From NCBI GenBank assembly GCA_037176845.1, contig JAYKXP010000010.1:372001-436000 (forward strand): a stretch of 64,000 bases of DNA, written 5' to 3'. The notes beneath the pieces are model-generated. The model had not been told where the DNA came from, made no database searches, and worked only from the letters and a program-made list of their open reading frames with translations. Both the position numbers and the translations under genes were made by a program. Position 1 is the first letter of the stretch, and the number at the start of each line of letters is the position of its first letter. Shown piece after piece: positions 45,791 through 58,086 of this stretch. Origin of the DNA: Paramarasmius palmivorus (Eukaryota; Basidiomycota; Agaricomycetes; Agaricales; Marasmiaceae).

Positions 45791-46640
45791 CTTTTTGGCG
45801 GCCAGGCGGCAGGCGGCTTGTATGCTAGTACGTAGATTCTTACCTTGTGGACACACTTTTTTCTTTTGTTATGCGAACTTATTTCCTGTTCCGCAAGTTG
45901 CAACCGAGGCTAAGCGCGCACTCATTCACTTGGATTCGAGCTTTCCGGGCGGATCCATATGACCACAGACAAGATAATCGATGGATATCAGCCGTGATGT
46001 GGAGCTCCAGGCCGACTTGACGCTCATTTCGCCCATGGGAGCCCACGGGTTGTTTGCAACGAGATTTTGCGACTCCTTGAGGCCCAGAGTACTTTGTGCC
46101 TGCCTCCCAGGCTGCCTATGAACCTTTATGAGCTCAGTTGGCTTTTGGGAGAAGAATATCATATCGGACAGCTCTTAATGGAGGTTTTTATCTGGGTAGT
46201 TGGATCTTCCGGCCATGAAGAAGGTGGCGAAGATAGGAGATGACCGGGCATGGTCAAGACGAGACCGTAGACGGGGAGACATGACCACCGTCTGCTTCAC
46301 CTCCTACCTTGAATTCCCCCGAGCTCTATATGGTGCTCTGAGCGCCCAGGTCTTCATAAAGACAACCGACTCCCGACGGACAGATAACTCGCTTGGACCG
46401 TGTAATTAGCATTTTAAAATATGTGAATTAGATCCACGTTTTGCTGTGCTGGACCCAAATTTTTTGACCCCGTTGCTCGTCGACAATCGAGAAAGATGCC
46501 TCGTTCGTCAAGGAGACCGATAAGGCGGCGACGGCGGCAATCAACTTTTCGCTTTCCACGAACAGATCCCCTGTTTCGTCACATTCTGGTTTTCAACCAC
46601 TGGATTGCATTTCCATTCTTTTCAACTGTCAACGCTCTTT
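45791..46640. other. Intergenic region
   Basis: 850 bp between the syntaxin and the channel gene, transcribed in the same direction. It should contain the channel promoter. Short open frames here (for example 46200-46409) show no family likeness. Confidence 0.45.
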
Positions 46641-49600
46641 ATGTACCCCCCTCAGCCCTCAGAGGCAACCTTCTCAGCTTCTCAGTCTTCTCTACTTCCT
46701 AGGTCCTCTGCAGGCAGTCCCACAAGAAGAGTACGAACGATGGAACCAACTCCTGACTCTGCAGAACGAGGTCGTATCCCGGGGATGCCTGCACCAAGCC
46801 ACCACAGACCAGGAATGAGTCGAAACTCGAGCTGGGATCTTTTGAAAAGATTTGAACACTCGTACGAAGAATTTGACACCAGGAACGCTAGGGAAGGCCA
46901 TTTGGCTTTCGCAGATGGAGATGTTCCTCAAAACAAGGTATGCTTCGGTTCCTGCTGCCTCTAGTAGCTTTTGCTGACTTACATGACAGGTTTCGCGATT
47001 TTATCACTATCTGTTGAACGTATCTATCGTTACTCGATGGTTTCTGTTCATCGTTCCTGTCATGGGGATTCTGTGGATACCAGGTGCGCTCTCAGTTTGC
47101 CGCTTGATTTCTAGTGTTAACTCAACAAATTTTGATCTTTGTAGCTATCTTACAGTTCACATCGAAACCTAACGGCGAGATTTGGGGCGTGAAGTTACTT
47201 TGGTGGAGTATTTGGTTTAGTGTGGCATGGGGTGGTGCGTTCCCATCTCTCTTCGAGTAATCTGTGCGCTGAAAGCTCTGGCTAGGCTGGTGGGGTGCCC
47301 TTGCCCTTTCTCGAATCCTTCCTGCAATTATACGCTCTACTCTCGGTGTTATTGCAGTCGGATCACGCAAGTACATCGACTGGGCCGCAGTTCTCCACCG
47401 ATACGTCGCTCTATTCGCATGGACACTCGCAATGTGGGTTACGTGGCAACCGTTAATTGACAACAGGCAAAGAGACGACGCTGGAGAAAAAAGCAAGAAT
47501 GCAACCGACGTCATTGCGAAACTCTTGTTCGGTTTTTACTTGTGTTCGGCTGTCCTTCTTTTCGAAAAGTTTGCCATTCAATGGATTGCTGGCAAGTTTC
47601 ACGAACGAAGTTACGCAGGTAGGAGATTTTCCTTACACAACATCCATGCGCCACTCACAATTCCGTGTTAGAACGTATCGCCGACCAAAAATTCGCAGTA
47701 CGGGCTCTTGTCACCTTGTATCGTAATTCCTCGGATATCCCTGGCCGATCCGACACGCTCAAAGCTGGAGCGAATGATCCTGCTGTGAAGACCAGAAAGT
47801 TCTTTAAGAAAGCACTAAAGGGAGTTAGGCTAGCAGCGACGACGACGACTACTGCACTGGGCAACGTTGCTGTAAGTAATTTTCAACTATCCTGATGTTA
47901 TTGATCTGAACCATGTAATTTAGTCAGAGATTGCTGGAAGGTAATGAATTCCCAAGTCTGCGGTATGCAAACGCTGACCGTCCTCCAGTTCTGTCCTTCA
48001 GCCCAACTCTCCGCAAGCAATGGTCAAAACTGCATTGGAGTCAGCAAACAAATCGCGTTTGGTAAGTCAAAGCATCTTGGATCACCAAAACCACACTCAC
48101 GAGGAGTATCGAAGCTTGCTCGTCGGCTGTTTTACTCATTTGTTAGGCCGGGTTCAGATTACCTTTTCGTTGAAGACATCGCGCGCTTCTTCCAATCGCA
48201 AGAAGAAGCCGACCGCGTTTTCTCTTTATTTGACAGAGGTCAATCAACCTTCTTCTCGTGACTACTGTGGCTAACGAAACGTGTTGTTTGTAGATGGTAA
48301 CGGCGATGCTTCGAGAGACGAAGTAGAGATGGCATGCATGGACTTCCATCGGGAGCAATTGTCGATTGAGCATTCGATGCAGGACCTCGATAGCGCTGTC
48401 GGCCGATTGGACAATATCATGATGAGTTTGTACGTAGTCATAGCTGCTCTGATCATCGCCGTCTGCTTGGTACGTGGACAAGATAGAACATCGCTATTGG
48501 ATCCACTGACATGAGTCTTACAGGAGGCACAACTTACGACTTTGATTACTGGAGCCGGTACACTGATTCTCGGTACGTACATTCTGTTTGAAGACCTTCC
48601 AAAGTTGCTCATAGTCTGAAATCTGTAGGTCTGAGCTGGCTTATCGGTGGTAGCTTGACCGAAGTGCTTACGAGTATCATCTTCCTGTTCATCAAACATC
48701 CGTTCGATGTGGGCGACAGGGTCGAGATTACCAAGATTACCTACACTGTGAAGGAAATTAGGTTGTTGAGCACAATTTTCGTGGATGGCAATGGTACTCT
48801 CGTGCAGGCGCCAAATAAGGTATTGAACGAGCAAGTAGGTGTCCTTGAGTCATTTGATATGTTCGACACCACTCATACCTTCGTCTTCTCTTCTAGTTCA
48901 TCCTCAACATTCGGCGTAGTCCTCAGGTACGACGTCACTATTGACATAATATTGGACAAAGATGTTGAATGTGATTATAGCAATCAGAAACATTTACTTT
49001 CGATGTTTCATATGACACGACCTTTGAGCAGTTGGAACAATTGCGGAGCAAGATGTTCTATTTTGTCCAATCTCAGCGTCGCGATTTCTTGCCGGCTTTC
49101 GATGTCAATGTGGTCGGTACGTGTTCAGACCCGACCTTTAGGCGCACTGCACAGTATTAACCCGATATGTCATAGACTTCCCGCAACAGGAGAAGATGAC
49201 CTTGTCTGCTGATATCAAGTACAAAGGTAACTTTCAGCAAGGCGCGCTGAAGACCAAACGCCGCAATCGATGGATATGTCAATTAAAGACTACCCTGGCT
49301 GAAGTTGGAATCTATGGCCCAAGTGGGGATCCATCCGCCACGCCAGCTCCGAAACGATACACAGAAGTTCCGTGGAACGAGGTCAAACATGAAGACGAGC
49401 ACAAACACCGACCCGAAAGTACTCCAGCGCCACCAAGCGGTTGGAAATTGACTGACCAAAACGCGATGATGCGTGAGTTCGCTTCTATTTCATGGTATTC
49501 ATGTGCTAAACGGATTCTTGTAGACAATCAATCCGACAATATTTTCGATTCGCCAGAAGAGCTGCAAATGCCAGACCCCAAAAGGCAGAATTCCAACCAG

Positions 49601-49738
49601 AATTCTAGTCAGACGCTACATACTAACCCTGTAGTAATGCCCACTGCTATGCCGATGCCTGCGTATTCTCGAGGGGCTGGTTCTAGCCCCAACACTCAAG
49701 CAGGCACGGATTATATCGAGATGTCTGACAGACGGTAG
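46641..49738 (+). CDS. MscS-like mechanosensitive channel with EF-hand (Msy1/Msy2-type)
   Basis: This is a predicted ion channel of endoplasmic reticulum or organelle membrane that responds to osmotic stress, by likeness to fission-yeast Msy1/Msy2. The first in-frame ATG is 46641 (MYPPQPSEATFSASQSSLLP). A disordered N-terminus is followed by membrane helices (WFLFIVPVMGILWIPAIL, LLWWSIWFSVAWGGWWGALA, LFGFYLCSAVLLFEKFA). A cytosolic stretch holds one EF-hand calcium loop (DGNGDASRDEVE, after a splice at about 48294). The MscS pore region follows: IITGAGTLILGLSWLIGGSL-like sequence and FIKHPFDVGDRVEI. The beta domain continues to FPQQEKMTLSADIKY. The tail is Gln/Asn/Pro-rich and stops at TAG 49736-49738. 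Confidence 0.9.
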
Positions 49739-49963
49739 TCAAATGCCCACAGGCTTCTTTCTTGCTGGTTGAGTTTTGTAGTAAATGTCTTGTTTGACGC
49801 TGGTCGTGTTCAACACTGATGTTCATATATGCATCCCCCGTATATCTAGACAAAAGGACGACTAATAGAATACCTGTTTTTATCTAGTACCGTAGGCCGT
49901 GAATACGACATATATTACCATACATATATACAATACTTTGCGCACGAAGCGCGTGTATACAAC

Positions 49964-51419
49964 CTAAACGTTCCAACCATTCGATTGTTGTGAAGGGCTA
50001 CCCCATCCGCCAGCTGCACCACCACCCCCACCCCATGTGGATCCACCTCCAGATCCTGGACTTGCCCCTGACCCCCATGTACTAGCAGCACCTCCTCGAG
50101 AGGGACTGGCGGCACCCCAACCCCCAGTACTTCCACCGTCACCCCATCCACCTGTGGCGCCTCCGCTGGTGCCCCAAGAGGCTGCAGGAGCCGGTGCTGC
50201 TTGATCCGCAGGGGGCTGATCTGCGGAAGCCAACATATCGACTTCGGGTTGAGTCTTCAGCCCCAAAATGAGGTTGGCCAATTTTTTCTGTAGTTCTGCC
50301 AGACCCTGAGGAAACAATGAGGCTTCGCTGCAGGTAGAAGGTTATTAGATAAAGTACCTTCATTACGACTTCTTGGGGACCAAGACTGCCGTCGGTCTCG
50401 ACGTCGAAGTAGAATTTTGTAGGTTTTGCGTTGAAGTCGAAAGGTTCGTCATCTCTGGGAGGATCTTCTTCACGACCGTTTTCGCTGACTGGCCACTCGC
50501 CACGCTCGTCCACTTCGAACCAGTAGGATGTATGCCGCAATTTGTTGTGGGGATCATACTCGAATGCAACAGCAGAACAGGGTGACCACTTTGCATGTTC
50601 TTTCGCTATACCCTAAGAAAAGTTGAGAGGGGTGCCGTCTCGTTTTGCGTGATGAAGTATTAACCTTTTTCGCTACACACTTCACTCTCAGCTCCTGCCC
50701 TTTCCGTATTTTACATATCAGGACAGGCTGAGCACCTATCTTGTCTACGACACAGTGAGGGTCGGGTATAATAGGTGAAAACTGCCACGCACTCTTGCCC
50801 ACTGGATGCCCAAAATCTGGCGTTCGCTTCGACAGTTCTTCTCCAGGCTCATCTAATCCGACATCTAGGTTTCCTTCGATTTCAAGATGATTACTCGTGA
50901 CATCCATTGTCACGGCGTCCGGGCAGCTGACGTTGAGGAGCAAGGTTATCGAGCAATAGGCGCAATACGATGTACATGTACAGTCCTGGATATCCAGACG
51001 TGTCAGATCGTGAAGCAGTCAACAAAAAGATGATTCGCTTGCCCTGCTGTACCGCATCGCGTCGTCACAGTTAGTACTAACGAGGGGAATCATCCCAAGC
51101 CGGTGTGCTATGAATTCATCTGGTAATACTGTTGTGTTGGTCTCGAATTCAACCAGGTCGATCGCTGTTTGAGCAATGTATAAATTTAACGCGGCCACTT
51201 CAATAGCAAATATTCAGACGCACCAACAGTAGGCAAGTCTGCCATCATAACCCTTCGCAGAGAATTTGCGAATCTAGCACCGAGGTCAGTCAGCCAGTTT
51301 GTTTCTGACTACCACTTCCTTCCCTACCCAAGGTCCACATTCTCCAGCACAAAATTGACTTTATCGTGCGTCAATTCACGGATTCGTACAATTGGTTCGG
51401 CTTCTGTTGTTCCATTCAT
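49964..51419 (-). CDS. RPB3: RNA polymerase II subunit Rpb3, with GW/WG-rich tail
   Basis: This is the alpha-like assembly subunit of RNA polymerase II. The ATG at 51417-51419 gives [20 protein letters not shown], then [20 protein letters not shown], the alpha-motif. The zinc loop reads [11 protein letters not shown], in line with yeast Rpb3. Its exon boundary at 50986-51042 appears to be a GC-AG intron (AGG|GCAAGC). The conserved core ends near [17 protein letters not shown]. The C-terminus has about 70 extra residues rich in Gly, Ser and Ala with seven Trp in GW or WG context (SWG, GWG, GWG, TWG, TWG, GWG, GW), ending at TAG 49964-49966. I do not know how widespread such a tail is. Confidence 0.93.
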
Positions 51420-51670
51420 TGTCGTTTTTGGGGATGAGAGTTGAGTCGAGGAATGTACACTTTACATAAGCGACCATCGCGTAAGTTTCAATGTTCATAT
51501 ATATTGTGCCAGTAGACGATCTAGGTAGAGCTAATGTTTTAAGATAGTCGAGCGTAAAGTAAATAGGTATGAAGATAGCTGTTCGTGGAGAACCGAATAG
51601 AAAGGTGATACAAGAATACAATGTTACTACACGTCCGAAATAGAATGAGTGTTCAAGGAGTGTGATGCTT

Positions 51671-53633
51671 TCACAAGGGTGGTTGGGGTACCGGTGGCAC
51701 GGGAGGAGTGTTTTCAGATCCATGGTCACCTCGACGATGGCGATGCCTGTGAATGGCAGATCGAACGTAGCGCGAAAATCGGCCGCTTCGACGCTGGGCC
51801 GACTCAGAGGCATTCGCAGGTGGAGGCATGATCTCTCCTTCCTCCGAATCACCGTTGAGCATGTTCTCCAGTGCCAGGAAATCTGAAAGAAATATATGCG
51901 AATCAGCGATGGTGAAGTACATCGGTTCTAAACGTACCATGCCGACACAATGGACATGAACTTGACAGCTCCAGGAGCCATGGATCCACACATTGCTGAT
52001 GGAAACGGTGTTGTCCTTCACAAGGCAGGATCCTAATGTCATCACCCTCCTCAAAGTCCACAATGCAAATGGGACACGTCTCGCGACCGATAGCGGCAGG
52101 AGTGACATCCTCCCGAGATGTCCGAACATGATTGCGAGGTCGGACTGGCACGACGTCGTCGCTGTCATTTACGCCAGGCTCAGGTGTTGTGGAGTCTGAA
52201 GCCACTATAGCACCCTGAGGCATGGGCCTCTCTTGGTGTCTGGCACTAGACAAGGGCTCATTGTTCAACACAGACATCTGAACGGTTGTAGCGTTGTTCG
52301 TTCGAGTATCTTCGCTGCTCCTCTCGACATCCTTGGGTCCCGCCGAATTTGGTTGGCTTCCAAACTTGACCACAGGGAAAGTGTCCAAAATAGCTCGAGT
52401 CAAGCCTCGAGCACGGCTTTGAATCATGCCGGCCTCGGCGCCATATCTTGCACGAGGACCATATCGCTCGGGATGTCGTATAGCACGAATGGCCTGCAGA
52501 AGAGTGATTAGTATCAAGGATCTTCCAACAGTGATGGAAAGGGAGCGCACTCCAGTGATGATGACAACACAGAACAAAGCAGAGACGCAACCAGTAATGG
52601 CATAGAGTACAATCCTGGAAAATAAACATCAATCAACTACATGCAGATCATCAACATCAACGAAACTAACATGGCCAATGCGGTAGTCGAACGCCCTTGT
52701 GAGCTGCTCGGATTTCCGGCTGAATTGGTGTTCCCATTGTTGTTGTAACTCGAGGCATTTGTTGCATTGTGGGCAACCAAGGTAGCGAAAAGATAACCAG
52801 GTGCCACAGCATAACCCTCGTTGATCGAGCGGATCACTGTACTAGCCGATGTGTTCAGCCGTGTCGAATTATAGGTGTCAAGGTAGTTCTGGCCGGGCGA
52901 GGTGATTTGACCAAACTGGTAGTCGATGAGGCGAGCGGATGTTAAGCTTTGGGTCGAAAATATGTCAAAGACTTGGTCGAAACTTGAGGGATCTGCATAA
53001 TATGGATTGATCACACAGGCTGAGGAATATCGAGAATACAGGAGCTGTGTAGGTGATTAGCGAGATATAAAGACAGTTGAGCTGAGGGCTCACAGCAGAT
53101 TTCGCTCCTTTATCGCGCGCTAGGGTGAAGATGTCTATCTCCTGATCTGCATCAGTCGCGTTGAAGTCGCAAGACACCAGGGCAATCCAGGGTGTTTCAG
53201 CTAGCGGTGTATGGTGAGATTCCTTGCAATGTATATAAATCTTGAAGTTACTTACTGCCATCCGTTTTGTTGTTTACCTCGACCTCTGAGAAATGCACAA
53301 GGACACCCTGGATGAAGAGGTTGGTATGATATCATGAGGTAACGATATCATTCGCACCTGGCTAACCCCTTCACTTCCATTCCCAGCGAGCTGATAAGAG
53401 ACGTTTTGAGCGTATGAGCTAGAGACTCCATTAATTACCGATTAAGGATACCAGGAAATGACATACCCATTCGAGAACCACTGCAAGTGAAGCATCGACA
53501 CATCAGAAACGTTGAGGCCAGCAGCTATAGCATCTGCAGTGTTATTCGTAGGCGAAGCGGGGACGTAGGCAAGAACATTGAGTGAAGAAAGACAAGCAAG
53601 AAGAGAGAGAACTGCTGGTTGAAAACCCCTCAT
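51671..53633 (-). CDS. PA-TM-RING E3 ubiquitin ligase
   Basis: This is a predicted endosomal or vacuolar membrane ubiquitin ligase of the RNF13/GRAIL-like class. The ATG at 53631-53633 opens a signal peptide (MRGFQPAVLSLLACLSSLNV). A protease-associated-type luminal region follows over several exons. One transmembrane segment lies near 52545-52600 (ALFCVVIITGV). The cytosolic part has a RING-H2 finger: CPICIVDFEEGDD, then ILPCEGQHRFHQQCVDPWLL and SSCPLCRH (about 51940-52090). The tail is acidic then His/Arg-rich and Pro-rich, ending at 51671. All eight metal ligands are visible. The gene is just upstream of, and co-oriented with, RPB3. Confidence 0.85.
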
Positions 53634-54404
53634 TTTGGCACCCCAATGCCAAGGTCAAGGTAGGAAGGAAATGCAGCGGGCATCACGTGTCAATGTCAGC
53701 ATGCTTCAATACGTCAGTTTAACACCTTTTTTCCGAGCTCCCCGCCACGACCTCCAGCTCAGAGTCATTCTTATGAACTGCAACATTCAAGTTCAATCGA
53801 CCCTCAGAGAACATTTGGCAGTTTTAACTTCTGATGATGCGAATCAATTGTGGGGAATCCTTGATCCTGGTCTTCCATGATACCAACATCTTACGGCCTG
53901 GTTTGGAACGCCGAAAACACAATGTTGAATCAACTGTTGATGCTCTTTCCATATATCGATAAGGTTCTGTCGTTTTACTCGTTCAATTCAATGTTATCAA
54001 TCTCTGTGTAGCTGCGCCCGGCTCTATCGCACTTCAGACTTCGGTTCTGCCATGTTCTACACCAACGCTAGTGGGATAGGCATGTTCCTTCAAAGGTACC
54101 TAATAACATGCATGTCCATCCCAAGGATATATCAATGAAATTCGCACCTAGAACACGCTTTGCACAGCCCTTAAAAATCAGTTGCACTTGTCAAAGCTAC
54201 CTAAACGCGCAACTGCACAGCATGCGTCAGGTGTAAGTCCGTTGTTTCAAATGTTTGCCGAGAGGCGAGGACGCGTTTCGTTCACATTGCGCTGAGCGGG
54301 TTGTACCTCGATTGCACCCGAGGCGGCGGGAGCTGAAGAGGTCGGCCTTGCGATATTCCTTGTCTTGTCACCGTATGCAATTTCAATTCCCTTTTACAGA
54401 TACC
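53634..54404. other. Intergenic region
   Basis: About 770 bp between the RING ligase start and the allantoinase 3' end. No supported gene is seen; the open frame 54255-54479 overlaps the last exon of allantoinase on the other strand and is a shadow. Confidence 0.45.
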
Positions 54405-56101
54405 TTACAGAAGGTTTCCTCTGGGACTGAGATTATCTGTACCTCCAGTTGCCCTATCGTAAGCAAGCGATCCACGTAAAAATGTCTTCTCTACCCTTCC
54501 AAGAAGTCTCTGTCCGACATAGGGAGAGATCTTGTGTTTGAAGCTCAGGTCTTCCTTAGTTAGCTAGGCCGTCCTTAGCGCGCGCGCCCACCGTCGGGGA
54601 ATGTGGAGGTTGTAACTCACCTCGAACTCAGCCTCCGGATCCCAAATCACCATGTCCGCATCATACCCCACTGCCAGCTTCCCCTTAATGTTGTCCAGTC
54701 CAGCATGCCTGGCAGTGTTCAAACTAGTCCACTTCGAAATGTCGCTAATGCCGACACCTCGTTTGCGCCCCTCCGTCCACAGAAGACTCAGCCCAAGCCC
54801 TACTGAGCTAATTCCTCCCCAAGCGCCCATAATGTCCCCATCGTTGAAACACTTCAGCTCGGCGACACACGGGCTATGATCGGACACGACACAGTCAATA
54901 GTCCCATCTTTCAGGGCCGCCCAAAGCTTGTCGCAGTTGTGGGCTTCTCTTATTGGAGGACAACACTTGAACTCCGGACGACCCTTGGGAATGTCATCCG
55001 AAGCGAGACAGAGATAGTGAAAGCAGGTCTCAACCGTTAATTTGGCTCCAGAGGCTCTGGCAGCTTTGATAATGGGAAGAGCGGATGCAGCCGATAAATG
55101 GACAATATGGCATCGAAGTGACGGGTATGACTTTTGGAGCTTGGTGATTAAAGATATCGCGTTAATCTCTAAGTCTTGAGGGCGTGATTGAAGGAAGGTG
55201 TGATATGAGGTCCGGTCTTGCTCGGTTACTGTGGCTTGACCGGCTGACTCTTCTTCCAGTTCAGCATGGAAGAGCAGGGTTGTAGCAGGAATATCCTTTT
55301 TTGCAACGAAATCAATGATGAGCACTGAGAGGTAATATTCAGCCAAAAGGAATTAGTTACTTGGAGTATGGCCATGGATTTGTGCAGATCGCTTTCCGAA
55401 ACGCATGGAAATTCCTAGGCGGTGCCATGTGTCAATCTTGGTGAGGGTCCTGTGAGGCAATTGAACAATAGTCTAATTCGTACCTCGACCCCGCTTTCGA
55501 TGAGAAAACATTTAAACCCCTTCACGCCCGCTTCTACCAAGGGCTTTAGATGCGCCTAGATGATATGGGATAGTTTCCTCGTCTCAAACACAGGCTAAGC
55601 CGGGGACCCACTGACCTCATGCCCTGGGATTACGCCTCCCCAGAATGCCACGTCGGTGAAACACTTGCCTAACGCAGCTTGGCGCTTGATCTCAAAGTCT
55701 GAGACGGTCACAGTCGGCGGGATAGAGTTGAGAGGCATATCCACGACTGTGGTGATTCCACCCGAGATGGCTGCCTTGGTCCCTGTCCAGAAACCTTCCC
55801 AATCCGTCCGTCCGGGTTCGTTTAGGTGAACATGAGCACTAGGATGAAGATTGAGCCATGCGACAAGGGCAAGAATGAGAGCAGATTACTCGACTAGACC
55901 TGGTAAGACAACCTGTTCACCAACATCTATCCATTGAGCACCTGAAGGAAAAGAAGATGACGAATCATTGGCCGAGTATTGCCCGGGAAGAACATCTCTG
56001 ATCTTTCCCGACGAGGAATCGACGACGATCGCTGCTGGGCATAATTCCTCGGTATCGGGGAGCAGGACACGAGAACTGGCGATTACTTTGTAGTTTGACA
56101 T
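54405..56101 (-). CDS. DAL1: Allantoinase (purine catabolism)
   Basis: This enzyme hydrolyses allantoin to allantoate when purines are used as a nitrogen source. The ATG at 56099-56101 gives [16 protein letters not shown]. Metal-site motifs of the amidohydrolase fold are visible: [20 protein letters not shown] (spliced across the intron before about 55860), [12 protein letters not shown] with the Lys expected to be carboxylated, [20 protein letters not shown] and CVVSDHSPC. The end is not at the first stop near 54564: a GTGAGT donor at the codons WDPEAEFE and an acceptor before GAAGACCTGAG give a last exon [20 protein letters not shown] to TAA at 54405-54407, matching family C-termini. Length is then normal for allantoinase. 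Confidence 0.92.
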
Positions 56102-56679
56102 CAGATACTAGAATTGCTGTCTGGCTGTCGTATGTAGTGGACTGTGGTAAAGTTTTGCAAGTGCCAGTCACGCGTTATTTTGCCTCAATTTTGCCTATCA
56201 ACCTCCATGTTCCCAGCAATGGGCCGACATCCGCATCAACGATCTTCGCATTTTCGCTCCATCTTCAAGATTTTTCTGCTCGTTTGTGGGATTTTCTGGT
56301 CCTGAAAGATCTTCCATGTGTTACTGTCAGGGTTTGTGTGATATGAATCGTCATCACCTGTCACCATTCCTTACGAGCCATTAGCTGACGATCCAATCAA
56401 TCACCTATTTCCGAAACCGTGTCTCTGGAGATCATCAAGATTCAACACTTTGTAGCCAACCTTTCCTCCGGTTTCCGATGTCGAGATGACTCTATCTCCA
56501 CCTTGACTGGCTTCTTGCTGGTTTCGATGCTGTCCGTTGATGTCAAATGCCAATATGGACACCGCATTGGTCTGTATCTATATAGCTGGAGGTATCATCC
56601 TCTGGCTGGCCAAGGGATCTTTCCCGCTTTTCGTTCTTCGTTCCCTTTTTTTCGTTCTTTGTTCATATTCGTTCTTGCC

Positions 56680-57346
56680 ATGTCTCTCAGTGAAATCCAG
56701 AAGCTTGCTGCTGCCGGAGAGCTGGACTTTCTTTCAAAGCCACCCTCGACACCTCGGTCTCCTCGACGTCTCCCCGCTTTGCCTCGTGAGAGGCCTTTGT
56801 CTGTTTCACGGCCACTACCCCCTGCACCCCACTCACTTGCATGCAAGAAGTGCCATACAAGCGTAACTTCGATAAGTCTACTCCTCCCTCTTGAAGCTGT
56901 GAGTCATCATCACTTCTCGCCGTTCGGAATAACATCTCTGATTCGTGATCAACAGATACCACCCAACTCGCGCGCATTCAGAGGATTTTCTGGGAAGGCT
57001 TCTCTCTTTACTGAGACGTAAGTTCATCATGTTCTCATCACCTTCGCGTCTGATACTGAGTCTTCGGCTCAGGAGCAATGTGCGACTCGCCACCCCAAAA
57101 GTGCGGCTCATGGCAACGGGAGCACACACTATGCAGGAAATTACCTGTGCAAAGTGTTCCGGTTACCTCGGCTGGAAAATCAATCGTGCTCATGAACGCT
57201 CCGAAATATGGAAAGAAGGACATTATCTTCTCGAGCTCGAAAATCTATGCGCGACGCGGTTAGAGATTTCCGTACCCCGGACCCCTCCCGCCCGTTTGCG
57301 TCGTCACGTATCATCGGACTCGGAAGACAGTACACTCAGTTCATGA
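56680..57346 (+). CDS. Yippee-type zinc-binding protein
   Basis: This is a small zinc-binding protein of the Yippee/Mis18/cereblon fold, role in fungi unclear. The ATG at 56680 begins MSLSEIQKLAAAGELDFLSK with a Pro/Arg-rich leader. The domain carries its two zinc Cys pairs: ACKKCHTSV at the start and EITCAKCSGYLGWKI near the end. Between them are SRAFRGFSGKASLF and SNVRLATPKVRLMATGAHTM, which are the family signatures. HYLLELENL follows, then a Ser/Arg-rich tail and TGA at 57344-57346. Two short introns are needed. The ORF on the other strand across the leader is a shadow. Confidence 0.9.
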
Positions 57347-58086
57347 CCTTTTCCTTTACCATCTCTTTCCTTTACATTCTCGGGCATTCATGACGTAGAC
57401 GAAATTGAAACGACGCACTTGGACGTTCGCAAACGCTTTGTATAGTAGCATGTATTTCTAGGCTCGCCGGGGGCGCCTACCGTCCTTCCTTTTTTCTTCT
57501 TTTTCGACTCTTCTTTGACACGGCGAGGTCCATCTTTTCGTTTATTTTATTTCCTGCCTACAGGGGACTGTAGAGCGTCTATATATGATCCACAATTTCC
57601 AGCCCTGGAATCCCTGTACATCCACTGTCAATATATATAACTTATTGTGTGGCGTGCAGCCCGCTGACGCGTAGAATGTTGGGAGCCTGTTGAAGATTAA
57701 TGAATAGTAGTACTACCTCTCATACACACAGCGATTCGATTCGCATGGAACAGCTACTCAGAACATACATTCTAGTGCCTATTCCGTACATTGTTGTGAC
57801 TCGTGAGAAGTATAGAAAAGCAGTATAATGAGCATCCCACACTGCCGTGCATCTTCTGGGGCGCGTTGCTTCGGGGGCTCTACAACAATGAGTCGATTGA
57901 CTAGTACCTTCTCGTCATACTTGGACTTCCATCCTAATTCTGTCCCATATCTCACATTGGTGTACTTTTATATCATGATGTGGTGGCGAGCGGAATGTCG
58001 GACCGATCGAGCAGCTTACAAGTCATGGTCGTTCTGACAACGCCAAAAAATTACGGTATGCTCTCAATCCCAAGAATTACAGACCG
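57347..58086. other. Intergenic region
   Basis: 740 bp between the Yippee gene and the RabGAP gene, likely terminator and promoter. No gene or repeat was recognised. Confidence 0.45.

Noticed and set aside
54255..54479. Plus-strand ORF of 74 codons
   Set aside because: It is antisense to the last exon of allantoinase, which has family support.
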